Shown: piece by piece, positions 8,137-17,350 of the stretch
How the letters are laid out: the number at the start of each line of letters is the position of its first letter
Numbering within the stretch: the stretch's first letter is position 1
Source of the DNA: Candidatus Zhuqueibacterota bacterium
Lineage (GTDB): Bacteria; Zhuqueibacterota; Zhuqueibacteria; Residuimicrobiales; Krinioviventaceae
Assembly (NCBI GenBank): GCA_016928775.1
Contig: JAFGKD010000038.1
Span: 1-64,000 of the forward strand
Length of the DNA: 64,000 nucleotides
Reading direction: 5' to 3'
Notes under the pieces: generated by a model
Seen by the model: the letters and a program-made list of their open reading frames with translations, nothing else
What the model was told of the DNA's origin: nothing
The model's database searches: none
Translations under genes and position numbers: made by a program

Positions 8137-9324
8137 ATGAATAACAGCGAATCAACAATTCGTCCAGCCAATTATCGTCTCTTAAAAAGTCTCAATAAAA
8201 ATACGGTACTGAATCTCATCCGTACTGATGGTCCCATCTCCGGAGCGGCTCTGGCGAAAATAACGGGCATGCGACCGGCGACTGTCCAAAATATTCTCAA
8301 GAATCTGGAGAACAAAGGTTTGGTCGTCAAAGTCGGCACAGGCCTACCCACAAAGATGGGAGGTCGACCGCCAACTTTGTGGGAAATATGCGGCAATTAC
8401 GGCTATGTTATCGGTATTCAGCTAGAAATAAATGAAATCCGGGCTGTTTTGGTCAATTTGAAATCGCAGGTTATTTCTGAATTCCAAATTATCTATGACA
8501 CATTTCACTCGCTCGCCGATATTGAAAAAAAGATAATTCTTGTCATCAAAAATATTCTAAAAAATACAAATATTGATGAGCACTGTTTACTGGGCATCGG
8601 TATTGGCGTTTCCGGACTCGTCGATATCAATCAAGGGATTATCTTAAAAACGAGTTTGTTGTGCCAATCCTCTGTACCTGTTTATTTGGAGCGATCTTTA
8701 CGAAAATACTATGATATTCCTATTTACATTGAAAATGATGCGAATGCGGCTGCTTTAGCCGAGAAATGGTTCGGTGCCAGAAAAGATGTAGAACACTTTA
8801 TTTTTGCCCTGGCCATTATCGATAAAGATGTGTTTGGCATTGGTTATGGACTTTTATTAAAAAATGATATCTATCGTGGTGCAAACATGTTTGCGGGCGA
8901 AACCACTTCTTATGATCTGACCATAAAAAAAATCCTTGTTGACCATTGTCATTATACGGAGAAACAACTGTTTGATGGTTATGGCTATATTGATGTTGAC
9001 AAACTTCATATACATGATTTGGTTCGAGCGATTGAGTCTGGGAATCCAGTCGTAAGGTGCTTTTTTGCGTATGTTGGTAAACTCATCGCGCATGAATTAT
9101 CAAGTGCGATTAATTTATTGGATCCGCAAATGATCGTGATCGGCGGTGACATTGCCAGAGCCAAAGAACATATCCTCGGACCGATCAATACAGTCCTCAA
9201 CAATGATGGTCTGCTCGTTGCGGAACGTCATGTCAGGATCGTTGAATCATCCTTGCCCGGCAATTCAGTATCGCTGGGCGCGGCATCCATTATTTTGCAA
9301 AATATATTAAGTCCTGGGCTGTAA
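8137..9324 (+). CDS. ROK-family transcriptional regulator
   Basis: 395 residues from the ATG at 8137. A winged helix-turn-helix occupies roughly the first 75 residues (KNTVLNLIRTDGPISGAALA, then RPATVQNILKNLENKGLV). The sugar-kinase-like ROK domain follows: GIGIGVSGLVD, the phosphate/sugar-binding ENDANAAALAEKWFGA, and IVIGGDIARA. The ExGH and CxCGxxGCxE zinc-binding signature of active ROK kinases is missing, replaced by AGETTSYDLTIKKILVDHC, so it should act as a sugar-responsive repressor or activator of the NagC/Mlc/XylR type, not a kinase. Position suggests control of the divergent GH50-like gene and perhaps the downstream utilisation genes. The ligand is unknown. Confidence 0.85.
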   Translation: MNNSESTIRPANYRLLKSLNKNTVLNLIRTDGPISGAALAKITGMRPATVQNILKNLENKGLVVKVGTGLPTKMGGRPPTLWEICGNYGYVIGIQLEINEIRAVLVNLKSQVISEFQIIYDTFHSLADIEKKIILVIKNILKNTNIDEHCLLGIGIGVSGLVDINQGIILKTSLLCQSSVPVYLERSLRKYYDIPIYIENDANAAALAEKWFGARKDVEHFIFALAIIDKDVFGIGYGLLLKNDIYRGANMFAGETTSYDLTIKKILVDHCHYTEKQLFDGYGYIDVDKLHIHDLVRAIESGNPVVRCFFAYVGKLIAHELSSAINLLDPQMIVIGGDIARAKEHILGPINTVLNNDGLLVAERHVRIVESSLPGNSVSLGAASIILQNILSPGL

Positions 9325-9578
9325 AAAAGTTGGATTTGCAGATGCACGAGCTAAGAATCCAAATTATTAATTCAATAAACCGTTAAATTATTAAAAAGGG
9401 GAAAGTGAGGTGATGTCCGTCGTTATAAAAAGACTCTTCAATGAATGAGATACAAGTTTCATGCATTGATCTGTTGTGAAACATGCAGTGTACGTCCCGC
9501 GGAAGGAGGTGATAGAATAGTTTGCGCGATAAGCGATTGATTAGTTGGAAATTGAAATTTTTGTAACAGGAGAAAAAA

Positions 9579-11591
9579 ATGAAAAATGTCACATTAATTT
9601 TTATAACACTTGCTCTTATGCTTGGTGCAGCTCTTTTTGCCGGTGATCCTGTTGTCATCGACAAAACTGGTACTGATTTTCAATATTACTGGTATGTCGG
9701 GACAGTCGGTCAACAAATTTGTGTTGATGACCAGGGAACGGTGCACCTCGCTTACTGCAAAACGTGGGTCGCGGATGGAGACACCGGCTATCAGGTCACG
9801 TATGCCAATGCTACAACAGGGACGACCATACCTATCCCGTCACAGGAACCGGAAAAACCAGTGCAGCCCGCTATTGTTTATATCGATGGCGGTCATAATG
9901 GCACGCCCGTCTACATGTATTACGGTGTTGGTAGCCGTGCCTATAATTATGGTCCGGCGATGCACCTGCAAGCCATGGCTCAACTAAGTGCGGATGGATC
10001 AGCGATCGAACCCCTCGGGGTGCAGGAAGATAAAAACTATTATGAGAATCCACACTATGCCAATCCGTTTGCCTTTGAAGTTGATAACAAGAGCGGCATT
10101 GCCCACTGTCTGTTGACCAATCCGGGCGGATCTGACATTGCCTACTGGAACTTTGATGGCACCAATTTTGGCGAAATCTATCAAATGTACCAGGTCGATC
10201 CAGGTAGTAACGTGCCTGGCAAAAATCCCAATGACTTTTATGAAGGCTATATGAATACGGCAACGCAAGGTGGTGATTTGGCGATCTCTCCCGACGGTGA
10301 TAATATCGCCATTGCCGGACTGCATCCCAGGCGCCAGGTTGACATCACGATTGGTTCCTTTGGCGGTGAGCTTTGGCCAGATGACTGGGCTGATGGCGTC
10401 GATGGTGGATCGATCATCATGCTTTATGATACAGATGGTCAGGCAGAAGGCACCAATATACCCAATAATGATCCCAAACCTTACACGGACATTCAAGTCA
10501 GCTACTGTAATGAAGGCAATCTGCACGTTGTCTACGATGCCGCCTATGTTGATGTCGATATCGATATGGCGAGCTTCTTTCCAGGGACTGGCCCGGCGGC
10601 TGATGATTGGTGGAGAATTCACAGCTCGGCCTGTGTTGGTGACAGAGATGCCAGTTTTTATGATGGCAGTGAACATCCCAAACCGCAGCTCTTGTACTGG
10701 AATAATGTGTCCAATACCATTACAACGTTAGCCGAATGTGAGTTCCCAAAAGCCGGTGAAAAATATGTCTGGTTTTCGGATGGGGTATGGGAGCATGGCG
10801 GCGCTGGTAACTGGGGCAAAAACTATGATGACGGCCCAATTTCCAATTTTGACCTGGTTGCCAACTGGAATCCCCAGGAAGGTGAGCCTAATCTGGTTCT
10901 CGTCTGGGAAGAAATGCAGGGTAACTATCAGGTATTAGCCGATGTGGATAGCGCGTTTGGTCCGTACTACTATGCTTATCATACAGACTTGAAAATAAGT
11001 CTTCACAATGGCACCAGCTGGTCACAACCGGTCAATCTGACCAATACGCCAGATATGGGCGAACAATCCGTTTCCGTCTATAAGGACGTCATCGATAACA
11101 AAATTCACATGATGTACTATCGGGATTCCTTGCCGGGTCGTGATCGAAATCTGGTTTATGCTGATGATTATGAAGATAAATTTACGATCTGGAATGACGG
11201 CGGTAATATTTTTGGATTTCCGATTCGCGTCAATCCAAATGAGCAGGTCGATGTTGTTTATCAGGAAGTCGATCTCGCAGATTTGACAGGTGTTAAGGAT
11301 AACCAGCCTGTCCCGCAGGAATTCACCTTGGCGCAAAATTATCCCAATCCGTTTAATCCGGAAACATCTATAAACTATACAGTGCCTTCTGGTTTAGTCA
11401 AGCTGGAAGTTTATAATGTGATGGGACAAAAAGTGAAAACACTGGTCGACAAAGCCATGGCTGCCGGCACCTATGACGCTGAATGGGATGCCACTGATTA
11501 TACCGGTAGTCTGGTTTCAGGCGGTGTCTATTTCTACAAATTGCAGTCTGATGCCGGTGTCAAAGTGAAAAAGATGATCCTGCAAAAATAG
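9579..11591 (+). CDS. Secreted protein with type IX sorting domain
   Basis: 670 residues. Sec signal peptide about 1-21 (ALMLGAALFAG), start supported by AGGAG. The body (about 25-570) has repeated WD-like or BNR-like beta-strand patterns with periodic phrases such as IAYWNFDGTNFGEIY, GNLHVVYDAAYVD and NKIHMMYYRDS, as seen in beta-propeller surface proteins. No catalytic motif was recognised. From about residue 577 it has a classic type A C-terminal sorting domain, opening with FTLAQNYPNPFNPETS and ending GVYFYKLQSDAGVKVKKMIL. This marks it for type IX secretion and cell-surface attachment. It stands alone between the ROK gene and a downstream terminator. The 254 bases upstream hold no clear gene; a strong GGAAGGAGGTGAT there leads to only a few codons. 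Confidence 0.85.
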   Translation: MKNVTLIFITLALMLGAALFAGDPVVIDKTGTDFQYYWYVGTVGQQICVDDQGTVHLAYCKTWVADGDTGYQVTYANATTGTTIPIPSQEPEKPVQPAIVYIDGGHNGTPVYMYYGVGSRAYNYGPAMHLQAMAQLSADGSAIEPLGVQEDKNYYENPHYANPFAFEVDNKSGIAHCLLTNPGGSDIAYWNFDGTNFGEIYQMYQVDPGSNVPGKNPNDFYEGYMNTATQGGDLAISPDGDNIAIAGLHPRRQVDITIGSFGGELWPDDWADGVDGGSIIMLYDTDGQAEGTNIPNNDPKPYTDIQVSYCNEGNLHVVYDAAYVDVDIDMASFFPGTGPAADDWWRIHSSACVGDRDASFYDGSEHPKPQLLYWNNVSNTITTLAECEFPKAGEKYVWFSDGVWEHGGAGNWGKNYDDGPISNFDLVANWNPQEGEPNLVLVWEEMQGNYQVLADVDSAFGPYYYAYHTDLKISLHNGTSWSQPVNLTNTPDMGEQSVSVYKDVIDNKIHMMYYRDSLPGRDRNLVYADDYEDKFTIWNDGGNIFGFPIRVNPNEQVDVVYQEVDLADLTGVKDNQPVPQEFTLAQNYPNPFNPETSINYTVPSGLVKLEVYNVMGQKVKTLVDKAMAAGTYDAEWDATDYTGSLVSGGVYFYKLQSDAGVKVKKMILQK

Positions 11592-11619
11592 TTACTTAAA
11601 GCTGAGTATGAAATGATAT

Positions 11620-11656
11620 GGGGCAAGTGCATTTATTACGTTACTTGCCCCTGTTT
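11620..11656 (+). terminator. Hairpin terminator after the sorting-domain protein
   Basis: A 9-base perfect stem (GGGGCAAGT at 11620-11628, ACTTGCCCC at 11643-11651) with a 14-base loop is followed by TGTTTA. It lies 28 bases after the stop codon. The U-tract is short, so termination may be partial. Confidence 0.6.
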
Positions 11657-11680
11657 ACACAAAGTGGAGCATAAAACTAT

Positions 11681-13093
11681 ATGAAAAAGCTGTTGACTGC
11701 CACTGTAATACTTGTATTTATATTGATGATGGTTAGCTGCTCAAAGCATGAACCTGTCGATGAAGCCAATGTCATGCAGATAAAAAACATCGGCCTGCGG
11801 CGGGATGTTTTCGTGCGCCGCTATAAAATGACGAGCGATTATGGTCGTCATAACGCATTTACTCCCGCACTACTAAAAGAATTTATCATAAATGTTTTAG
11901 AGCCGGATTATTTGCTCATTCAGCATGCCTATGATAAAGGGATGCACAAGGACCCGCAAATCCAGCGAAAAATAAATGACTATAAAGTGAATACCATAGC
12001 CAACAGTCATCCGATAAAATTCGAAATGATGGCCATCAGTTCGGAAGAATTAAAAGAATTTTATCAAAAGAAAGCATTTTATTATGATGTTGATCTCGTT
12101 TTGACCAATTCCTGGGTGATGGCACAGGATATCTACAATTACATGTCAAGTGGTGGTAAAATTGACCCACCAAAAGAAGGTCAAAATTTTTCCTTTCCCA
12201 GGTTGCTGCACTACCCCAATCTGACCTTTGGAGAAAGGATGATACATCCGGCAGTACTGAACAGGATGGAACAAATGAAACCGGGAGAAATGAGTGAACC
12301 CATCTACAATTCAGGAATATGGACAATTATAACGCTGAAACAAAAACGCCAAAATACAAAGCTTCAGCCTTTTGAAAGCATCGAGCGGTCGCTAGTCGAA
12401 GAATCACAAGGACTTTACAGATATCAAAAACAAGTCCAGCTTTTAAATGAGCTCAAAGAAAAATATAACATACAGATTCATTCAGAATATTTTCCAGTTT
12501 TGATCTCCTCTTATGTCTCGCAAGGAGATATTGGCTGGATCGACAAAAGCAACATGGATGCTTCCGATCTTAACCGCGCGGTTGTACAAATTGACGATGA
12601 CAAAATGACCATGGACGATTTTCTTATAAAATTTAACATGGCTTTTCAAAAAATAAAAACACCCCGAATTGCCGAAAATGACTTGAGTTACTTTGCAGAT
12701 GACTATATCAACCAATATCTGCTCTATTTGGATGTGCTGGATAAAAATATACCACTTGATGACTTGACTGTTGATCAACTGGTCAATAAGGAGCACCGGT
12801 TATTATTAAGTCACTATTTAAAAGAAGAAATAGCGGCGCAAGTCGTCATATCTGACGACGAAGCCAGACAATACTATGAAGACAATAGAGAACGCTGGCA
12901 AGCCAGTTTTGACAAGGTTTTGAACATTGTGAGAGGTGAGCTCAGAAATGAGCGGTTGAAGGAAACAAAACAGGACATTGTCGACGAGTTAGGAAAAAAA
13001 TATGCCATACGATATAACGATACACTTTTGAGTGAACTTGCGGAACAATTGACGGCAGAAAAATCACGACAAATTGTAAATGAAGAAATATAA
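11681..13093 (+). CDS. SurA/parvulin-like lipoprotein
   Basis: 470 residues with a lipoprotein signal (LVFILMMVSC, Cys20). The region around residues 120-260 resembles a parvulin-type peptidyl-prolyl isomerase, ending with MKPGEMSEPIYNSGIWTIITLKQK, the usual 'LkpGevSePv...GyHIikl' tail. The remainder is helical, like the chaperone arms of SurA/PrsA/PpiD. Such proteins help outer-membrane or exported proteins fold. It lies just upstream of a TonB receptor, and a second protein of the same type is encoded at 23658-25196. A dedicated folding factor for receptor and surface-protein partners is an attractive inference. Isomerase active-site residues were not verified. Confidence 0.7.
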   Translation: MKKLLTATVILVFILMMVSCSKHEPVDEANVMQIKNIGLRRDVFVRRYKMTSDYGRHNAFTPALLKEFIINVLEPDYLLIQHAYDKGMHKDPQIQRKINDYKVNTIANSHPIKFEMMAISSEELKEFYQKKAFYYDVDLVLTNSWVMAQDIYNYMSSGGKIDPPKEGQNFSFPRLLHYPNLTFGERMIHPAVLNRMEQMKPGEMSEPIYNSGIWTIITLKQKRQNTKLQPFESIERSLVEESQGLYRYQKQVQLLNELKEKYNIQIHSEYFPVLISSYVSQGDIGWIDKSNMDASDLNRAVVQIDDDKMTMDDFLIKFNMAFQKIKTPRIAENDLSYFADDYINQYLLYLDVLDKNIPLDDLTVDQLVNKEHRLLLSHYLKEEIAAQVVISDDEARQYYEDNRERWQASFDKVLNIVRGELRNERLKETKQDIVDELGKKYAIRYNDTLLSELAEQLTAEKSRQIVNEEI

Positions 13094-13115
13094 CGTGCTG
13101 CAACCAAAATAAATG

Positions 13116-13286
13116 AGCCACGGATGAACTTGCGTGGCCTTTGGCCGCAACCAAAAACGAGCACTATTCTTTAGAATAGAACGCGGATTGAATGGATGGG
13201 ACGGATTCTAACGGATGAAGAAATCCGTTCCAATCGGTAAAATCCGTTCGATCCGCGTTCCATTATTTCAGTGATCACCCGTGGCT
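13116..13286. repeat. Nested imperfect palindromic intergenic repeat
   Basis: The core at 13179-13260 is an 82-base imperfect palindrome: two 38-base arms beginning GAACGCGGAT and ending ATCCGCGTTC, about 29 of 38 positions paired, around a 6-base loop. Outside it an inverted pair AGCCACGGATGA (13116-13127) and TCACCCGTGGCT (13275-13286) encloses the core. The 300 bases between the lipoprotein and receptor genes hold nothing else I recognise. The form is that of dispersed REP/MITE-like elements of non-coding DNA; it would fold into a long hairpin in RNA and may attenuate read-through. Confidence 0.7.
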
Positions 13287-13393
13287 TATAAACTGTGCTA
13301 AAAAAACACGATGTTGCAGATTTGTAATACAGAGAAAAAATCCTGCAAACAATAAATAGCATTGCAATTTTTTATTGCAAGGAGGTCACGATC

Positions 13394-16216
13394 GTGAGTT
13401 CGAGACATGTCTTTTTGCTCGTTCTTTTTATAGGTTTATTTAATCTCACTCTTGAACAGAACGTCTTTGCGCAAACGACAGGAAAAATTCGCGGACAAGC
13501 CGTGGATACGAATAGCGGTGAGCCCCTGCCGGGCGTGAATGTGATCATTGACGGAACGACTCGAGGTGCAGCGACCGACATCAATGGAGAATACTTTATT
13601 CTCAATGTATCGCCCGGGAAATACACCCTGCGCGCCACCATGATGGGATATGAAGTTAGGGTTGTGACAGATGTGGTCGTCTCGGTGAACCGTACGACAA
13701 CCATTCATTTTGCCATGCGCGAAACGGTCATCGAGGGTGAAGAAGTTGTGGTAACCGCGACCAAAATGGCTGTTAAAAAAGACCAAACGAGTTCAATCCG
13801 AAATGTCTCATCCGAGCAAATTAATATCTTGCCGGTTGAAAATATCGGACAAGTCATTCAGATGCAAACAGGTGTTGTCGATGGGCATTTCCGTGGCGGT
13901 CGATTAACCGAGGTGTCTTATATGATTGACGGCATGCAGGTTAACGAGTCCTATGCCGGAACAGATCAAACCGTTGTCGTCGAAAAAGAAGTCGCGCAAG
14001 ACCTTGAGGTTATCACCGGGACGTTCAATGCAGAATATGGCCGGGCCATGAGCGGTATCGTCAATGTGGTCACCAAGGACGGACGCGATAAATTCCATGG
14101 CAGCTTTTCCGGTCATCTATCAAATTATTATACCGGTAACAACGACGTTTTTATCGGCTTGAAAAACACCGAGATCAATCGGAACCAGGACTATAAAGTA
14201 CAACTGGAAGGGCCGATCTGGAAAAATAACATCACTTTTTTTGCCAATTATCGCTACCAGGAAAATCTCGGATATATCAATGGTATTCGACGCTTTAGAG
14301 TTGATGATTACACCGATTTTACTACCCCAACAGATTTTGAAGAAGAAACTCCCTGGGATGCCTACATAAAGGATATTCGCTATTATTCTGAACACACGGG
14401 TGATGAAGACTATGTTCCGATCAACACCAACCGGACCTATTCTTTTATGGGCAAGCTGACCTTTCGATTGACTAAAAATATGAAAATGTCACTGATGAAC
14501 ACCTGGAACTCAGATACACGGCCGTCGACCGGACACTCCTACAAGTACAAACCAGATGGCAGGGCACATTATTATGATGAAACAACACTTTACGCCTTTC
14601 AGCTCAACCATCTTCTCTCTGAGCGGGCATTTCATGATTTCAAAATTTCCTATATGCAGAATGACTACAAATATCATTTATATGAGGATCCGTTAGATCC
14701 GAGATATGTTCACAGGGGGTACGCATCAAGCGCCGGTGGATTCACCTCTGGCGGTCAGGATTATGGACACGATAAACGAACATTGGACGATATCAATATA
14801 AAATATGATCTCACCTGGCAGGTCAGTCAAAAACATAGTTTGAAAACGGGATTGTTGTACACTAAACATAAATTACATAATGAGCCAACCTACGTTCAAA
14901 ATAAACTAAGAGGAACACCGCTGGCGCATTTTTATGAATATAATCCTGAAACCCGGCAGGTAGAGTTTTATCCCTATCAAGCCGAAATATTGCCGGATTC
15001 TGCTATTGCCATGGATATTTATACCAAAGAACCTTACGAGTTTTCCGGTTATTTGCAGGACAAGATGGAATTCGATGCCATGGTTATTAATCTGGGATTA
15101 CGCTACGACTATTTTAATCCCAACACAACCTATCCTTCCCAGCGTCGAAATCCGGCGAATCAGCTCACATTCTATGAAAAAGATGAGTTTGGACAGATTT
15201 TAATCGATGCAAACGGTAATCCGATTCTGAATCAGGAACGAATGTCCACCTATCCGACTGCAGATGCGCAAGTGCAGGTTTCACCTCGATTTGGACTTTC
15301 CTATACACTGGGTGAAGCAGCCGTGTTGCACTTTAGCTATGGTCATTTTTTCCAAATGCCCCCTCTCTATGCACTTTATTCAAATCATCGATTTCTGGTG
15401 CCGCCGGAAAACTTTGGTACGATTCAGGGTGATCCTCAAATCCAGGCTGAAAAAACGGTACAATATGAGATGGGTGTATGGCAGGAATTATTACCCGGCA
15501 TGGGACTGGAATTGTCCGTTTATTACAAAGATATTTATGACCTGCAGAGCGCTGTTGTCTTTACCACCTATAACCAAATAAAGTATGGCTTTTACAGCAA
15601 CAAAGACTACGGGAATGCCAAAGGATTTGAACTCAAGTTTGATTATATCACCGGACCGCTCGCATTTATCCTCAATTATACATTACAATATACACGGGGG
15701 AACGCAGATAATCCGACATCCACCTTTTCACGCGCCGGACAGAGTCTTGATCCCGTCCCTTATCTTGTGCCGCTGAATTGGGATCAAAGACATACACTGA
15801 ATGCAAGCATCGGCTATACAAAATCCAATTATGGAGTTACCTTGACCGGCTATTTTAATTCGGGTCGACCCTATACATTTACACCAGTCTCTGTGAGCCC
15901 GTTATCGAAACAAACATTGTATCCAAACAACTCCAAACGCCCGAGTACTTTTACACTTGATTTGCGGGCGAATTATGATATCAAAATGCTCGGCACCAGC
16001 AAACTTCGACTCTTTCTCTCTATCTACAATTTACTGGATCGTAAAAATGAATTGTATGTAAACTCGACGACCGGTCGCGCCTATACGGCAGTCATCTACC
16101 CGATAGATATTGAAACGTTTCGCAGCAACTATAACGACATTTATGACACTGTGCAGAATCCATACATGTACTCGACGCCGCGGGAAATCAAGCTCGGAAT
16201 GGGATTTATATTTTAA
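13394..16216 (+). CDS. TonB-dependent receptor (SusC-like, carboxypeptidase-regulatory N-domain)
   Basis: 940 residues from a GTG start with AAGGAGGT nine bases upstream. Signal peptide about 1-26 (ending VFAQ). Residues about 29-110 form a carboxypeptidase-regulatory-like beta-sandwich (GKIRGQAVDTNSGEPLPGVN ... TDINGEYFILNVSPGKYTL). A plug domain follows (NIGQVIQMQTGVV, SYMIDGMQVNESY, EVITGTFNAEYGRAMSG), then a beta-barrel with alternating aromatic strands ending in GMGFIF. It should import oligosaccharides or other large nutrients across the outer membrane using TonB energy. No SusD-type lipoprotein is adjacent; instead a PorV-like protein and a giant secreted protein follow closely (41- and 28-base gaps), which suggests they form one operon and perhaps one assembly. 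Confidence 0.9.
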   Translation: MSSRHVFLLVLFIGLFNLTLEQNVFAQTTGKIRGQAVDTNSGEPLPGVNVIIDGTTRGAATDINGEYFILNVSPGKYTLRATMMGYEVRVVTDVVVSVNRTTTIHFAMRETVIEGEEVVVTATKMAVKKDQTSSIRNVSSEQINILPVENIGQVIQMQTGVVDGHFRGGRLTEVSYMIDGMQVNESYAGTDQTVVVEKEVAQDLEVITGTFNAEYGRAMSGIVNVVTKDGRDKFHGSFSGHLSNYYTGNNDVFIGLKNTEINRNQDYKVQLEGPIWKNNITFFANYRYQENLGYINGIRRFRVDDYTDFTTPTDFEEETPWDAYIKDIRYYSEHTGDEDYVPINTNRTYSFMGKLTFRLTKNMKMSLMNTWNSDTRPSTGHSYKYKPDGRAHYYDETTLYAFQLNHLLSERAFHDFKISYMQNDYKYHLYEDPLDPRYVHRGYASSAGGFTSGGQDYGHDKRTLDDINIKYDLTWQVSQKHSLKTGLLYTKHKLHNEPTYVQNKLRGTPLAHFYEYNPETRQVEFYPYQAEILPDSAIAMDIYTKEPYEFSGYLQDKMEFDAMVINLGLRYDYFNPNTTYPSQRRNPANQLTFYEKDEFGQILIDANGNPILNQERMSTYPTADAQVQVSPRFGLSYTLGEAAVLHFSYGHFFQMPPLYALYSNHRFLVPPENFGTIQGDPQIQAEKTVQYEMGVWQELLPGMGLELSVYYKDIYDLQSAVVFTTYNQIKYGFYSNKDYGNAKGFELKFDYITGPLAFILNYTLQYTRGNADNPTSTFSRAGQSLDPVPYLVPLNWDQRHTLNASIGYTKSNYGVTLTGYFNSGRPYTFTPVSVSPLSKQTLYPNNSKRPSTFTLDLRANYDIKMLGTSKLRLFLSIYNLLDRKNELYVNSTTGRAYTAVIYPIDIETFRSNYNDIYDTVQNPYMYSTPREIKLGMGFIF

Positions 16217-16257
16217 CAACGATCGCAATAAAAGTAAATTATCATGAGGTCTCTGAG

Positions 16258-17322
16258 ATGACTACAAATAAAAAACAACTCATGCTTTTTATAGGTGCTT
16301 TTTGCTGCATGGGTTTGCAGGTGTCCGCACAAGAGCCCTATAGAGTTGGCACAACAAGTGCCAATTTTCTCGAGCTTGGTTACGGCAGCGCAGGAATTGC
16401 TGTGGGAGATGCTTATGTCAGTTCGGTGAGAGACGTTTCTTCCATTTACTGGAATCCAGCCGGTTTGGGATATATGGGAAAAAATGAATTTCAGGTTATG
16501 CATCAGCCATGGATCGCCGATATCAATACAGCGTTTGTTGGTTTGGGTTATGTGGTTCCAAGGTGGGGGACAGTTGGTGTCGGTCTCGTCTATACCGGTT
16601 ATGGAGAAGAAGAAGTGACCTCCATGCTCATGCAGGAAGGGACAGGTGAAAGATTCGATGGCCTGGACTATGCTGTTAACCTTTCGTTTGGCAGAAAGCT
16701 GGCGCAATGGTTTTCATTTGGACTCTCTGGAAAATTTGTTTCATCCCGTATTTGGCATGAAACGGCAAGTGCTGTCGCGCTGGATCTGGGCGCGATTGTG
16801 AATACCCGATTTTTATCATGGACAGGCACAGAGGAAAGTGGATTGTCAATCGGGATGAGCATTTCGAACTATGGCACCAGGATGCAATATAACGGCATTG
16901 ACTTGAAAAGGCCCATTGATGAAGCCCCGAACGAAGCTGGCAATTTTGAATATGTTCCGGCCCGCTATGAAACACAGGCGTGGGAGCTGCCTTTAATTTT
17001 TCGAATTGGTATCTCGTTCCATCCCATTCTGACATCCGTGCACCGCGTAACAGTGGCTGTCGATGCACTACATCCCAATAATAATAGCGAATATATCAAT
17101 GTGGGTGGAGAATATGGTTTGACCGTGCCCGGATTTGGCGTGTTGATGTTGCGCGCCGGATACAAAGGCATGGGTATGGTTGATTCGGAATTTGGGCCAA
17201 CTTTTGGCTTTGGCTTCTTGTTCAACTTTTTGCATAATAATGCCATAAAGATCGATTACGCCTATCGTCAAGTCGGTATGCTGGGTAGTATAAACGCGTA
17301 CACGTTGGGCTTGACATTTTGA
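16258..17322 (+). CDS. PorV/PorQ-family outer-membrane protein
   Basis: 354 residues; signal peptide about 1-24 (ending VSAQ). The mature start GTTSANFLELGYGSAGIAVGDAYVSSVRDVSSIYWNPAGL is the hallmark of the PorV/PorQ (UPF0164-like) family, related to FadL barrels. The C-terminus NAYTLGLTF is a typical barrel end. In type IX secretion PorV shuttles sorting-domain cargo from the translocon to the surface attachment machinery. Many paralogues exist per genome in this branch, often beside TonB receptors as here, so a cargo- or receptor-specific role is likely but not shown. Confidence 0.85.
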   Translation: MTTNKKQLMLFIGAFCCMGLQVSAQEPYRVGTTSANFLELGYGSAGIAVGDAYVSSVRDVSSIYWNPAGLGYMGKNEFQVMHQPWIADINTAFVGLGYVVPRWGTVGVGLVYTGYGEEEVTSMLMQEGTGERFDGLDYAVNLSFGRKLAQWFSFGLSGKFVSSRIWHETASAVALDLGAIVNTRFLSWTGTEESGLSIGMSISNYGTRMQYNGIDLKRPIDEAPNEAGNFEYVPARYETQAWELPLIFRIGISFHPILTSVHRVTVAVDALHPNNNSEYINVGGEYGLTVPGFGVLMLRAGYKGMGMVDSEFGPTFGFGFLFNFLHNNAIKIDYAYRQVGMLGSINAYTLGLTF

Positions 17323-17350
17323 AGGATTGCCTATAACAGGAGTATTCGCA

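Noticed and set aside
9999..10676. 225-codon minus-strand frame
   Set aside because: Lies wholly opposite the secreted sorting-domain protein; Ile/Arg-rich composition typical of a shadow frame.
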